Shown piece by piece: positions 1 through 5,937 of a stretch of 7,878 nucleotides of DNA. The notes under the pieces are model-generated. The model did not search any database. It was not told the origin of the DNA and worked only from the letters and a program-made list of their open reading frames with translations. The position numbers and the translations under genes were made by a program. The stretch spans positions 1-7,878 of the forward strand of contig CAZFKN010000126.1 in assembly GCA_964519805.1 (NCBI GenBank), written 5' to 3'. This stretch comes from DASQPE01 sp964519805 (lineage in GTDB: Bacteria; Gemmatimonadota; Gemmatimonadetes; Gemmatimonadales; GWC2-71-9). Numbering within the stretch: the first letter of the stretch is position 1; each line of letters begins with the position of its first letter.

Positions 1-2
1 AG

Positions 3-2483
3 CAGCTCGTGGAGACGCCGGCGTCCGGGCGGGCCGCGCGGCACATCCCGAGCGCCCTGAACCAGGTCATCCAGCGGGCGATGGCGAAGGCGCCGGCCGA
101 CCGGTACCAGTCCGCGGCCGAGCTTGTCGCGGCGCTGGGTCGTCCGTCTCTGCCTGTGCCGCGCCTATTGGGGCTGCCACGGCGTTGGTGGGTGGGCCTC
201 GTCACCGCGGCCGCGCTCGGGGGCGTGGCGGTCACCGTTCTGCCACGGGTGTTTCTCGGCGCCAAGCTGGACCGGTCGCTGTACGTCGTCGTGCCGTTCG
301 GGCACCGTGCCAGTGCGGCGCCCGTGCTGCTCAACGGCGACAACTGCGAGTCGCTGCTGTACCAGGCGCTGACCCGGTGGCGGGACATCCCCGTCGTCAA
401 CGAGACGCGGGTCAACGATGCGCGGGCTCGCCGCGGCTACGCCGCCATGGGGTTCGGAGATGCGCTCGGGTTGGCGCGGCAGCTTGGCTCGGGATGGCTG
501 GTATGGGGAGAGGTCTGGGAGTTCGGTGATTCCATCAATGTGCAGGCCGGCTTGTACGATGTCGCGCGCGGGAAAGCCGACCGCGAATACACCGTCCGCG
601 TAGCTGAGGACCGCTCGGACCTGGACGCGAAGTTCTCGATGTTGGCCGACTCGTTGCTCATCGGACCGGCCCGGACTCGGGCGGCGCGTGAGGGGGCGAT
701 GGGCACGAGGGTCCTCGCCGCGTGGCAGGCGTATGAAGAAGGCCACGCGGCCCTCGCGCAATGGAACTTTCCGCTCGCGCGCGAAGGATTCCGGCGCTCG
801 ATCCAACTCGACGCTGGGTACCCCCAGGCGAACCTCTGGCTCGGCCAAGTCATGGATTGGGCGGGCGACCCGGCCGACAGTTGGCGGGACTATGCGGCGG
901 CGGCCGTCGCGGGAACGGCCAGACTATCGCCGAGTGATCGTCTCGCGGCGGCTGGCCTCTTGGCGCTGGGCGGCCGCCAATTCCCCCAGGCGTGCGAGAC
1001 CTATCAGCAGCTCTTGGCGCGGGATTCCGCGAGCTTTCTCGCCTTGTTCGGGCTGGGCGAATGTCGACGCCTCGATCGCTTGGTGGTCCGCGACCCGAAG
1101 AGTCGGTCCGGTTGGCGGTTCCGGTCCAGTCATGAGCAAGCAGTGCAAGCGTACGCACGCGCGCTGCAGCTGGTGCCCTCGATTCACATTGCCTACAGCG
1201 ACACCGCGATCGCCCGCCTATCCCGCCTGCTCTTCACCGAGACGAACCTGTTTCGATCGGGATACGCGCTCACGCCGGACAGCGTGGACTTCGGTGCCTT
1301 CCCCGAGCTCGACCACGACACCGTCGTGCTGATCCCTTATCCCCTGGGCGACGCCCTGTCAGGACGGGTGGGACCCTCTCCCTCGGCCACCGGGCAGGCG
1401 GTGATGCACGAGCGCGGGATCCTCCGCGGCATCACGACGCGATGGGTGCGTGTCTTTCCCGGCAGCGCCACGGCGCTCGAGGCGCACGCGTTGGTGTTGG
1501 AGACAGCTCAGGAGCTCGCCGGCGGGGCCGAGGAGCATTCCGCCCTCGCCGTCATCCGGCGCGCCCGACCGTTGGCGCGAACGGCGGACGACTCGCTCCG
1601 GCTGGCGGTGACCGAAGTGCGTCTCCTGGTGAAGCTCGATTCGCTGCGACACGCCCGCATGCTCGCGGATTCGCTGCTGGTGCACGCTCCTGTTTCGAAC
1701 CCACTCGCGTCCAGGCATGTCGCTGGCCTTGCGGCGCTGACGGGGCGCGGCCACCTCACCGCGGAGCTGCTGCGTCGCTCGCCTAGCGATTCGTTTCTCG
1801 TGGCGAGCGACGGTCACACCATCAAGGCACCGCTCCCAATCATCGAGTCGGCCCGAGCCCTGGTTGGCTACGCGGCTCTGGGGGCCCAGGGCGACAGCAT
1901 CGTCGCCCTGGAGCGGCGTGTGGATCAACTAGTGCGAAGCTACGTGCAAGCGTCACGCCAGACGTCCGCGCGTCAGGCGGCGCTCGATTACCCTGCCGAG
2001 CTGGCGTTCCCTACGTTGGGCCTGCGACCCGTGCACCGGCGGGAAGCCGGTGCCTACTACTTGATCCCGATGCAATGGGCACTCCAGCACGGCGACACGA
2101 CCGCCCTGCGGCGGCGCTTCGCTGAATTGGACGCCGGGCGCCGCGGCCAGCTCCCCGGGGAGGTAGCGATCGACGGCACGTACGGCGAAGCCTGGCTGTT
2201 GCTGGCGCTCGGCGACACCGCCGGCGCGACGCAACGGCTCGACCTCTCGCTGACCGCGCTTCCGACGCTCGCCACCGAGCTGCTCGAGTGGGTGCCGGCC
2301 GCGGCAGGCCTGGTCCGAGCTATGGCCCTGCGCGCCGATCTCGCGCGGCGGGCCGGCGACCAGACTACCGCACGAGCGTGGGCGGAGCGCGTGGTGACGC
2401 TCTGGTCCGACGCCGACCCGGCCTTGCAACCAGCGGTGAACGACATGCGGGTCATGGCGGGCGGGCCCGCAAAGCGCGACTGA
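3..2483 (+). CDS. Receptor-like Ser/Thr protein kinase with TPR sensor domain, 5'-truncated by window edge
   Basis: The frame is open to the left edge, so the GTG at 9 is not taken as the start and the catalytic domain lies outside the window. Numbering residues from position 9, residues 12-43 (IPSALNQVIQRAMAK, then DRYQSAAEL) match the last helix of a Hanks-type kinase, subdomain XI with its conserved Arg. A proline-rich linker and one membrane helix (about 61-83) follow. Residues about 90-220 resemble the TolB-like domain seen after kinases and cyclases in this architecture (LYVVVPFG, later WLVWGEV). From about 237 onward come TPR-like helices (AYEEGHAALAQWNFPLAREGF). The protein should sit in the inner membrane with its kinase inside and the TPR region outside, passing an external or envelope signal to cytoplasmic targets. 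Substrate and ligand cannot be read. It ends 30 bases before the next gene and is probably co-transcribed with it. Confidence 0.88.
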   Translation, partial: QLVETPASGRAARHIPSALNQVIQRAMAKAPADRYQSAAELVAALGRPSLPVPRLLGLPRRWWVGLVTAAALGGVAVTVLPRVFLGAKLDRSLYVVVPFGHRASAAPVLLNGDNCESLLYQALTRWRDIPVVNETRVNDARARRGYAAMGFGDALGLARQLGSGWLVWGEVWEFGDSINVQAGLYDVARGKADREYTVRVAEDRSDLDAKFSMLADSLLIGPARTRAAREGAMGTRVLAAWQAYEEGHAALAQWNFPLAREGFRRSIQLDAGYPQANLWLGQVMDWAGDPADSWRDYAAAAVAGTARLSPSDRLAAAGLLALGGRQFPQACETYQQLLARDSASFLALFGLGECRRLDRLVVRDPKSRSGWRFRSSHEQAVQAYARALQLVPSIHIAYSDTAIARLSRLLFTETNLFRSGYALTPDSVDFGAFPELDHDTVVLIPYPLGDALSGRVGPSPSATGQAVMHERGILRGITTRWVRVFPGSATALEAHALVLETAQELAGGAEEHSALAVIRRARPLARTADDSLRLAVTEVRLLVKLDSLRHARMLADSLLVHAPVSNPLASRHVAGLAALTGRGHLTAELLRRSPSDSFLVASDGHTIKAPLPIIESARALVGYAALGAQGDSIVALERRVDQLVRSYVQASRQTSARQAALDYPAELAFPTLGLRPVHRREAGAYYLIPMQWALQHGDTTALRRRFAELDAGRRGQLPGEVAIDGTYGEAWLLLALGDTAGATQRLDLSLTALPTLATELLEWVPAAAGLVRAMALRADLARRAGDQTTARAWAERVVTLWSDADPALQPAVNDMRVMAGGPAKRD

Positions 2484-2513
2484 CATGCCCACTCACTCTG
2501 CTCCGGAGGGATC

Positions 2514-3194
2514 ATGGATATCAGGGGAATGACTAGGCGGCCGTCCTGGCCCGTCGCCGGCGTTGTGGTCGTGCTCGCTAGCGGGATCGGCGTTGCGCTG
2601 CTGCCGTCCCAGACACCCTCGCGTCGCTACGTGACGCCCCCCTGCGGATTCGGAGCCCATGTGGACTCGGTGTACCCCGCCGACTCTGCGCTGCAGACCT
2701 GCATCCGCCGCCTGAGATTCGATTCCAGCACCGGGGCCAGCGACGAGCAGCATCTCCTCGTAGCGCGCTCCCCGGACTCGGCGCGAATCGGCCCGCGTGC
2801 GAGAATCGAGCCCGAGGAAGGGAGCACCGGGCTGACGGCCAAACAGCTCCGCACTGGGAGAATCATCGCCCGATTCATCAACTTCGATGCCGAAGCGTAT
2901 CCCACCCTCGGCATGCTCCCCAACAGCATCACCTATTGGTGGATCGCCGGCGACTATCAGCACGGCCGGGGAACCTCCGTCTTCATCGCGACCGACCGCG
3001 AAGGTCGCGTTCTCCGACGGACCATCCGGCCGGGCGTCTTCTATACACAGCACGGCGCCGACTACGTCTATCCTCGGGCGGTGGCTCGGTGGATCCTGGC
3101 GCCGAGGGCTGCCGGAACCCAACCATGGTCACCGTGCCCCGAGCGGGGTTGCTGCAGCGATACGACCCGTGGGGCGACGTGGTCGGTGCGGTGA
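2514..3194 (+). CDS. Exported or membrane-anchored protein of unknown function
   Basis: The 226-residue product was not recognised. The start is supported by GGAGGG at 2505-2510, three bases upstream, and by the 30-base gap after the kinase gene. Residues 13-30 form a hydrophobic segment after a basic N-terminus (RGMTRRPSW), so the protein is probably exported or anchored with its bulk in the periplasm. The mature part contains Trp- and Tyr-rich stretches (SITYWWIAGDYQ, then GVFYTQHGADYVYPRA) and a Cys-containing tail (CPERGCC). Codon use is normal until about 3115. Beyond that, third-position GC looks stronger in the frame one base earlier (for example VPRAGLLQRYDPWGDVV from 3128), so the last 25 residues may follow a frameshift. 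Its position suggests a role linked to the kinase, but this is only inference. Confidence 0.6.
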   Translation: MDIRGMTRRPSWPVAGVVVVLASGIGVALLPSQTPSRRYVTPPCGFGAHVDSVYPADSALQTCIRRLRFDSSTGASDEQHLLVARSPDSARIGPRARIEPEEGSTGLTAKQLRTGRIIARFINFDAEAYPTLGMLPNSITYWWIAGDYQHGRGTSVFIATDREGRVLRRTIRPGVFYTQHGADYVYPRAVARWILAPRAAGTQPWSPCPERGCCSDTTRGATWSVR

Positions 3195-3416
3195 TCTCTT
3201 CGGCCCGCTGCCCGAGCACTGAAACCAACGGACCCAAGCCCGGTCCGCAGCCGCTCGACCTTCCATCGCGCCAACGCGATGCCGCACTTCCTTTGGTGGC
3301 AGGCGATCGCCGGGTTCGAGTGGCGCGCGACCGACGAGGCTGTGGGTGACGTGTACGAACAGCGGCTGCTGCCGATCGGACATGTGACGCTGGCCCGGGG
3401 CCGGAACGCGGTTAAC
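3195..3416 (+). pseudogene. Possible coding remnant downstream of the exported protein
   Basis: No convincing complete gene lies between 3195 and 3471. The frame of the preceding gene stays open after its stop, and from 3279 it reads like real protein (MPHFLWWQAIAGFEW, later VYEQRLLPIGHVTLARG) with good third-position GC. There is no ribosome-binding site before the ATG at 3279, and the frame runs on without a natural end into the Spy gene to 3653. It may be the lost C-terminus of the 2514 gene, separated by an in-frame stop or paired frameshifts, or debris of another gene. The family was not recognised. Confidence 0.3.
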
Positions 3417-3442
3417 ACAACCGGCCTCCGCGGCGTATCATT
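3412..3442 (+). promoter_or_regulatory. Candidate promoter of the Spy/CpxP-like gene
   Basis: TTAACA at 3412-3417 (5/6 match to the sigma-70 -35 box) is followed after a somewhat long 19-base spacer by TATCAT at 3437-3442. Transcription would start near 3449, leaving a leader of about 23 bases that contains the Shine-Dalgarno sequence. A small inverted repeat, CGGTT-AACAC-AACCG (3409-3423), overlaps the -35 box and could be an operator. Confidence 0.35.
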
Positions 3443-3474
3443 ATGGACCCTCTTTCCGGGAGCGTATCATTATG
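3433..3474 (+). repeat. Duplicated 13-mer GCGTATCATTATG around the Spy start codon
   Basis: GCGTATCATTATG occurs at 3433-3445 and again at 3462-3474, 29 bases apart. The second copy ends in the ATG of the Spy-like gene. The first contains the proposed -10 hexamer and its own ATG (3443), which opens an 18-codon frame overlapping the Spy start and ending at 3499. GGGAG (3458-3462) lies between the copies and is the likely ribosome-binding site for the second ATG. Confidence 0.75.
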
Positions 3475-3927
3475 CGTCGAATGCTCGCCGTGGCGCTGAG
3501 CTCGGTCCTGCTCGTACCGGCCGCGCTTGCTCAGCAGCCGGGCATGGGCCGCATGGGCCCGCCGCCCGACCATTGGATGACCCTGGACTCCCTTGCCCAG
3601 GCCGTCGGACTCACCGCCGATCAGCGGACCAAGGTCGCGCCACACTACGATGAGCTGAACGCCGTGATCAAGAAGGCCGCCGCCCGCCGCACCGCGTTCC
3701 GGCAGGCGATGGGAGGCGGGGGGGGAATGGGCGAGATGAGCCCCGAGCAGCGTGAAGCGATGCGGCCCAAGATGGATTCGATGCGGACGGAGATGGAAGG
3801 GCTGCAGCACGTGGCCGATGAGCACTACGCCGCGATCCGTGCCCTGTTGACGGCGGATCAGCAGACGAAGTTCGACGCACTCCCCAAGCCGCAGGTGGCG
3901 ATGCGACGGCCGCCGCCGGGGTCCTGA
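3472..3927 (+). CDS. Spy/CpxP-family periplasmic protein (LTxxQ motif)
   Basis: The 151-residue product has a clear signal peptide: basic MRRM, a hydrophobic core, and probable cleavage after AALA (residue 20). The mature protein is short, helical and Met/Gln/Arg-rich. It carries two LTADQ motifs (residues 47-51 and 126-130), the LTxxQ signature of the Spy/CpxP/CnrX-like group. A Gly-Met-rich linker (about 80-90) separates the two helical segments, and the tail is proline-rich. Family members act in the periplasm as ATP-independent chaperones, as inhibitors of envelope-stress sensors, or as metal-stress sensors; which role applies here is not visible. The start is supported by GGGAG at 3458-3462, nine bases upstream, and by the signal peptide. 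It appears monocistronic, with its own promoter candidate and a strong terminator. Confidence 0.82.
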   Translation: MRRMLAVALSSVLLVPAALAQQPGMGRMGPPPDHWMTLDSLAQAVGLTADQRTKVAPHYDELNAVIKKAAARRTAFRQAMGGGGGMGEMSPEQREAMRPKMDSMRTEMEGLQHVADEHYAAIRALLTADQQTKFDALPKPQVAMRRPPPGS

Positions 3928-3951
3928 CGAGCCGGTCTCTCCCTTAGGCTG

Positions 3952-3996
3952 AGGGCCCGCTCGGCCGGTATGCGGCCAGCGGGCCCTTGGCTTTTT
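3952..3996 (+). terminator. Rho-independent terminator after the Spy-like gene
   Basis: AGGGCCCGCT pairs with AGCGGGCCCT, and an inner GGCCG pairs with CGGCC with one bulged C (3962) and a five-base loop. The hairpin is followed by TTGGC and a five-T tract (3992-3996). It lies 25 bases after the stop codon and just before the att-like repeat. Confidence 0.85.
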
Positions 3997-4026
3997 CGGC
4001 AGGGAGATGGGCACAGCCAGCCGCGA

Positions 4027-4068
4027 TTGGCCCCGAAGGACTCGAACCTTCATTCCCGGATCCAAAGT
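4027..4068 (-). other. tRNA 3'-half fragment (att core), probably tRNA-Gln(TTG)
   Basis: Read on the - strand, this gives an anticodon loop CTTTGGA, the 3' anticodon stem TCCGG, a four-base variable loop, the T arm GAAGG-TTCGAGT-CCTTC and acceptor GGGGCCA plus A. The anticodon would be TTG, and the U1-A72 pair implied by the acceptor fits tRNA-Gln. The 5' half (D arm, 5' acceptor TGGCCCC) is absent, and the bases before the loop no longer pair fully with TCCGG. It is therefore an integration scar, not a functional tRNA. The isotype is less certain than the tRNA origin. Confidence 0.75.
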
Positions 4069-4111
4069 CGGCTCGAGCACCGAGGTCACTGGAGCACGAA
4101 GCTGACACAAC

Positions 4112-4140
4112 TCCCGCGCGAACCTGGCGTCCGCGCGGGA
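4112..4140. other. Stem-loop in att arm, copy 1
   Basis: TCCCGCGCG (4112-4120) pairs perfectly with CGCGCGGGA (4132-4140) around an 11-base loop. The equivalent hairpin in copy 2 (7629-7657) keeps an 8-bp stem but has a different 13-base loop. No T-tract follows on either strand, so it is not an obvious terminator. Confidence 0.7.
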
Positions 4141-4187
4141 CTATTCCCGCCCCATCACATCGGATTGCCGGGGAATACCACAGCTCG

Positions 4188-4208
4188 ACTGAGTCAAGAA
4201 CTGAGTCA
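4188..4208. repeat. Arm-type site candidate, tandem ACTGAGTCA
   Basis: Two ACTGAGTCA 9-mers (4188-4196 and 4200-4208) are separated by AGA, giving a 12-base period. The same pair occurs at the end of copy 2, and a similar pair lies on the other side of the core at 7497-7516. Tandem direct repeats about 100-150 bases from the crossover core are typical arm-type binding sites for the N-terminal domain of tyrosine recombinases. Confidence 0.6.
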
Positions 4209-4250
4209 CGCGCTGGGCGCTTCCAGCCGCTTCCACCCAGGAAACGAACC

Positions 4251-4370
4251 GTGAACCACCGGCACCGATCGCAGACCGCTCCGCCCACGCGGGCTCCGCT
4301 GGGAGTCCAGGCGCTCGAGGTCGCGATCATCCTGCTGATCGCGGTGGAGATCATCCTCGCGGTGGTGTTA
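4251..4370 (+). pseudogene. Possible C-terminal tip of an RMD1/YagE-like (DUF155) membrane protein
   Basis: From GTG at 4251 the frame reads a polar stretch and then a hydrophobic helix (ALEVAIILLIAVEIILAVV, about 4311-4367). This resembles the single C-terminal membrane anchor of RMD1/DUF155 proteins. AGGAAA (4239-4244) could serve as a ribosome-binding site. After 4370 the frame stays open to 4643, antisense to doxX, and loses protein-like character. It is either a truncated 3' fragment or a tiny membrane peptide. The family link rests on one helix and is weak. Confidence 0.3.
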
Positions 4371-4754
4371 GGGCGGCGATGCAGGCGGGGCACCGAGCCG
4401 TTGCTTCCAGCGGGCGACCGCCACGATGCTCAGCAGCACGACGTTCACCGCCGGTGTCCGCCAGCCCATCGAGCCCGGGTGCGTGAGCAGCGTGGCCACC
4501 GCGCCGACCATGACGGTCGCGAGCAGCCCGGCCGCGTAAGACGCCAAGCGGGGCACCAGCAGGCACAGCGCACCGACCACCTCGGCCATGCCGACGACGT
4601 ACGAGAACCACGCCGGATAACCCCATCCCACGAACAACCGTAGCCAGTTGGTGCCGGAGAACTTGGCGATCCCCGAGGCACCGATCCCGACTGCCTCGAG
4701 CGCCGTGATGAGCCACAGCAGCACCCAGCCGGACACACGGACGGCCCTTTGCAT
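4368..4754 (-). CDS. DoxX-family integral membrane protein
   Basis: The 128-residue product has four predicted membrane helices (about 8-28, 48-66, 71-90 and 101-115), the usual size and layout of DoxX-like proteins. Features typical of the family are GIAKF after helix 1, an aromatic loop with WGYPAWF, and GMAEVVGALCLL in helix 2. DoxX proteins sit in the inner membrane; some have been linked to redox or oxidative-stress functions, but many are uncharacterised, so the substrate is unknown here. The start is supported by GGGAGG (4759-4764 on the opposite strand), four bases upstream. It is divergent from padR across about 100 bases with interleaved promoters, so PadR probably controls it. Its 3' end abuts the fragment at 4251-4370, and no terminator was seen. 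Confidence 0.85.
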   Translation of the reverse strand: MQRAVRVSGWVLLWLITALEAVGIGASGIAKFSGTNWLRLFVGWGYPAWFSYVVGMAEVVGALCLLVPRLASYAAGLLATVMVGAVATLLTHPGSMGWRTPAVNVVLLSIVAVARWKQRLGAPPASPP

Positions 4755-4817
4755 GACGCCTCCCGCAGCGGCGCCTTTGCCCTGGGCGGGACCGGCGCCT
4801 AGCTTGTCACTGAGATA

Positions 4818-4847
4818 TTGGTTACTAACATAACCTCAGATTATATT
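4818..4847 (+). promoter_or_regulatory. Promoter candidate for padR, giving a leaderless mRNA
   Basis: TTGGTT (4818-4823) and TATATT (4842-4847) are spaced by 18 bases. The padR ATG begins at 4855, seven bases after the -10 box, which is where transcription would start. No Shine-Dalgarno sequence precedes the ATG, so translation is probably leaderless. Confidence 0.55.
4820..4835. promoter_or_regulatory. Palindromic operator candidate in the doxX-padR gap
   Basis: GGTTA (4820-4824) and TAACC (4831-4835) form an inverted repeat around CTAACA, and GTTACTAAC (4821-4829) is itself palindromic. The site covers the padR spacer and the doxX -10 box, so a dimer bound here would block both promoters. 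PadR proteins commonly bind AT-rich palindromes upstream of their own gene, which makes PadR the likely ligand. Confidence 0.5.
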
Positions 4848-4855
4848 AGCGGCAA
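4827..4855 (-). promoter_or_regulatory. Promoter candidate for doxX
   Basis: On the - strand, TTGCCG (4850-4855) and TATGTT (4827-4832) are separated by exactly 17 bases. The site lies in an AT-rich patch unlike its surroundings and overlaps both the padR promoter and the palindromic operator candidate. Confidence 0.5.
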
Positions 4856-5178
4856 TGACCCTGCCTCGGCTCACCCACCTCCAGTTCCTGGTCGTCTCCC
4901 ATCTGCTGCGGGGGCCCACGCGCGGGCGCGACGTCCGCGCACGCCTCAGCCAGGAGGGCGTACGGCAGAGCGGGCCGGCGTTCTACCAGATGATGGCCGG
5001 GCTCGAGGACGGCGGCGTGGTCGAGGGCTGGTACGAGCAGCAGATCGTCGAGCGACAGATCATTCGCGAGCGTCACTACCGGGTGCTCGCGCCCGGGAAA
5101 AAGGCCTGGCGCGAATGCCGCGACTTCTACACCCGGACATTGGGCGCCCTGCCCGGCGAACTGGCGCATGACGCGTAG
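4855..5178 (+). CDS. PadR-family transcriptional regulator
   Basis: The 107-residue product is the usual length of short PadR-like regulators. Residues about 7-85 form the winged helix: LTHLQFLVVSHLL (helix 1), GRDVRARL (helix 2), GPAFYQMMAGLEDGGVVEG (recognition helix and turn), then the wing RERHYRVLAPGKKAW. The C-terminal helix (about 84-98) would mediate dimerisation. These proteins are typically dimeric repressors of neighbouring genes. The start at 4855 is chosen because it coincides with the predicted transcription start, although no ribosome-binding site exists. The stop codon overlaps the start of the next gene by 11 bases, pointing to translational coupling. The divergent doxX gene is a probable target. 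Confidence 0.87.
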   Translation: MTLPRLTHLQFLVVSHLLRGPTRGRDVRARLSQEGVRQSGPAFYQMMAGLEDGGVVEGWYEQQIVERQIIRERHYRVLAPGKKAWRECRDFYTRTLGALPGELAHDA

Positions 5179-5476
5179 CCGGCTGGTGCGCGCCTTTGCC
5201 AGGATTCTGCCCCACGAGTTCCGCGAGCGAGTGTTCGAACCGGCATGGGCGGACATCCTGCTCGTGGAGCACGAGGCCGGGGGCGAGGGCCGCGGCGCCT
5301 TCCGCGCCAGATGCGTGCTGGTTCTGGAGTGCCTCCGGCTCGGCCTGCCGCAACTGGTCTGGCACCACGGCCGGCCGACCCGGCTCGCTCGCCGGGGAGC
5401 CGTCGCCCTGGCGGTGATCGCCGCCCTGCTGCTGCTGATGCGGGTGGGTTATACCTCTGCCGTGTCCCCGCCCTAA
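5168..5476 (+). CDS. Small single-pass membrane protein coupled to padR
   Basis: The 102-residue product has a basic, amphipathic N-terminal part (SRLVRAFARILPHEFRERVF) and one membrane helix near residues 78-95 (GAVALAVIAALLLLMRVG). The N-terminal pattern resembles the short leader domain preceding ADOP-type MacB-like permeases, which often sit directly behind padR in Acidobacteriota and Gemmatimonadota. The permease body is absent, as a terminator-like sequence follows. It may be a stand-alone partner of PadR, perhaps a membrane tether or anti-regulator, or a remnant of a permease gene. Its ATG lies within the last codons of padR (ATGACGCGTAG), so expression is probably coupled. No named family was recognised. 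Confidence 0.65.
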   Translation: MTRSRLVRAFARILPHEFRERVFEPAWADILLVEHEAGGEGRGAFRARCVLVLECLRLGLPQLVWHHGRPTRLARRGAVALAVIAALLLLMRVGYTSAVSPP

Positions 5477-5494
5477 GGTCCCGCAACACTTCGT

Positions 5495-5513
5495 CCCCGC
5501 GCGCGGGTTTTTT
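5495..5513 (+). terminator. Short GC hairpin with T6 tract after the padR operon
   Basis: CCCG-CGCG-CGGG (5496-5507) is followed directly by six T residues (5508-5513), 18 bases after the stop codon at 5476. The stem is only four pairs, so efficiency is uncertain, but position and T-tract fit the end of the two-gene padR unit. Confidence 0.5.
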
Positions 5514-5548
5514 CCTACCGCGGCGCCGTCCGGCCGTACCCTCGGTCC

Positions 5549-5749
5549 AAGCTCGCCCGCGTCCGCTCCGCCGCCGTGCTCGGTATCGACGCGTATCTCG
5601 TGGATGTCGAGACGGACATCGCGAACGGCCTACCCACCTTCGCCACCGTAGGACTGCCGCAGGGCGCCGTCAAAGAGGGCCGCGAGCGCGTGTATGCCGC
5701 GATCGCCAACTCGGGCTACACCTTCCCCTTGAAGCGCATCACGGGTTAA
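5549..5749 (+). pseudogene. comM: N-terminal fragment of Mg-chelatase-like ATPase ComM/YifB
   Basis: About 62 codons closely match the start of ComM: VRSAAVLGIDAYLVDVE, then DIANGLPTFATVGLPQGAVK, then ERVYAAIANSGYTFPLKRIT. The frame ends at TAA (5747-5749) immediately after RIT-G, where a full ComM would continue with its Lon-like domain and AAA+ ATPase. The codon at the expected initiator, before LARVRS, is AAG rather than ATG, and no ribosome-binding site is visible. ComM is a helicase-like AAA+ ATPase acting in branch migration during natural transformation. This fragment of roughly an eighth of the gene cannot work. It was probably cut by a rearrangement at 5743-5746. Confidence 0.8.
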
Positions 5750-5801
5750 GAGAGAAAGGGTCGCGCGGCGTCTCCCCCTTCCGCAGATAAGAGCACGTGA
5801 T

Positions 5802-5903
5802 GTGATCAGCACCCTGCGGTTCGCGATGGTCACGGTCGCGGCGGGAAGAGTGTACCTCGGGACGAATGGCGAGGTGGATGTGTATGGCCTGATTCGCAAA
5901 TGA
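5802..5903 (+). pseudogene. C-terminal blade of a PQQ-like beta-propeller protein, fragment
   Basis: The frame reads LRFAMVTVAAGRVYLGTNG then EVDVYGLIRK before TGA (5901-5903). This matches the closing blade of many secreted propeller proteins, where VANGRVYVGT is followed by a VFGL ending. Only about 33 codons remain, and the frame upstream to about 5750 has no recognisable content. Together with the adjacent comM stub, it marks a junction where two unrelated gene ends were joined. Confidence 0.55.
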
Positions 5904-5937
5904 CGCTGACACTCAATGAGCAATAGTCGTTGCTAAA

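Larger units (their letters stand above)
4026..4209 (-). repeat. Att-like direct repeat, copy 1 (attL)
   Basis: This 184-base unit has the same order of parts as copy 2. They are a tRNA 3' half (4026-4076), a variable spacer, a block starting GAGCACGA (4092), a 9-bp stem-loop (4112-4140), and a 66-base block (4144-4209) that is 65/66 identical to copy 2. It ends with the tandem ACTGAGTCA motif. To its left lie the Spy gene and terminator without an integrase, so this copy is probably the original chromosomal tRNA 3' end joined to the element's left arm. Confidence 0.85.

Noticed and set aside
165..848. - strand reading frame inside the kinase gene
   Set aside because: It is a shadow of the GC-rich kinase gene, Arg/Pro-rich without motifs; the same holds for the - strand frames at 1359-1928, 1953-2492 and 2493-3122.
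4026..4100. Functional tRNA gene
   Set aside because: The 5' acceptor strand and D arm are missing in both copies.
4026..4209. Integron attC site or gene cassette boundary
   Set aside because: There is no attC core RYYYAAC/GTTRRRY pairing, and the tRNA 3' half plus phage-type integrase tail explain the repeat better.
3987..4643. Long + strand frame across att copy 1 and antisense to doxX
   Set aside because: It reads through the terminator, the tRNA fragment and the doxX complement. Only 4251-4370 has protein-like content, listed separately.
5549..5749. AbaR-type insertion in comM, as in Acinetobacter
   Set aside because: The comM fragment ends near codon 62 and has no transposition genes or target duplication next to it, so a link to that known insertion hotspot is not supported.
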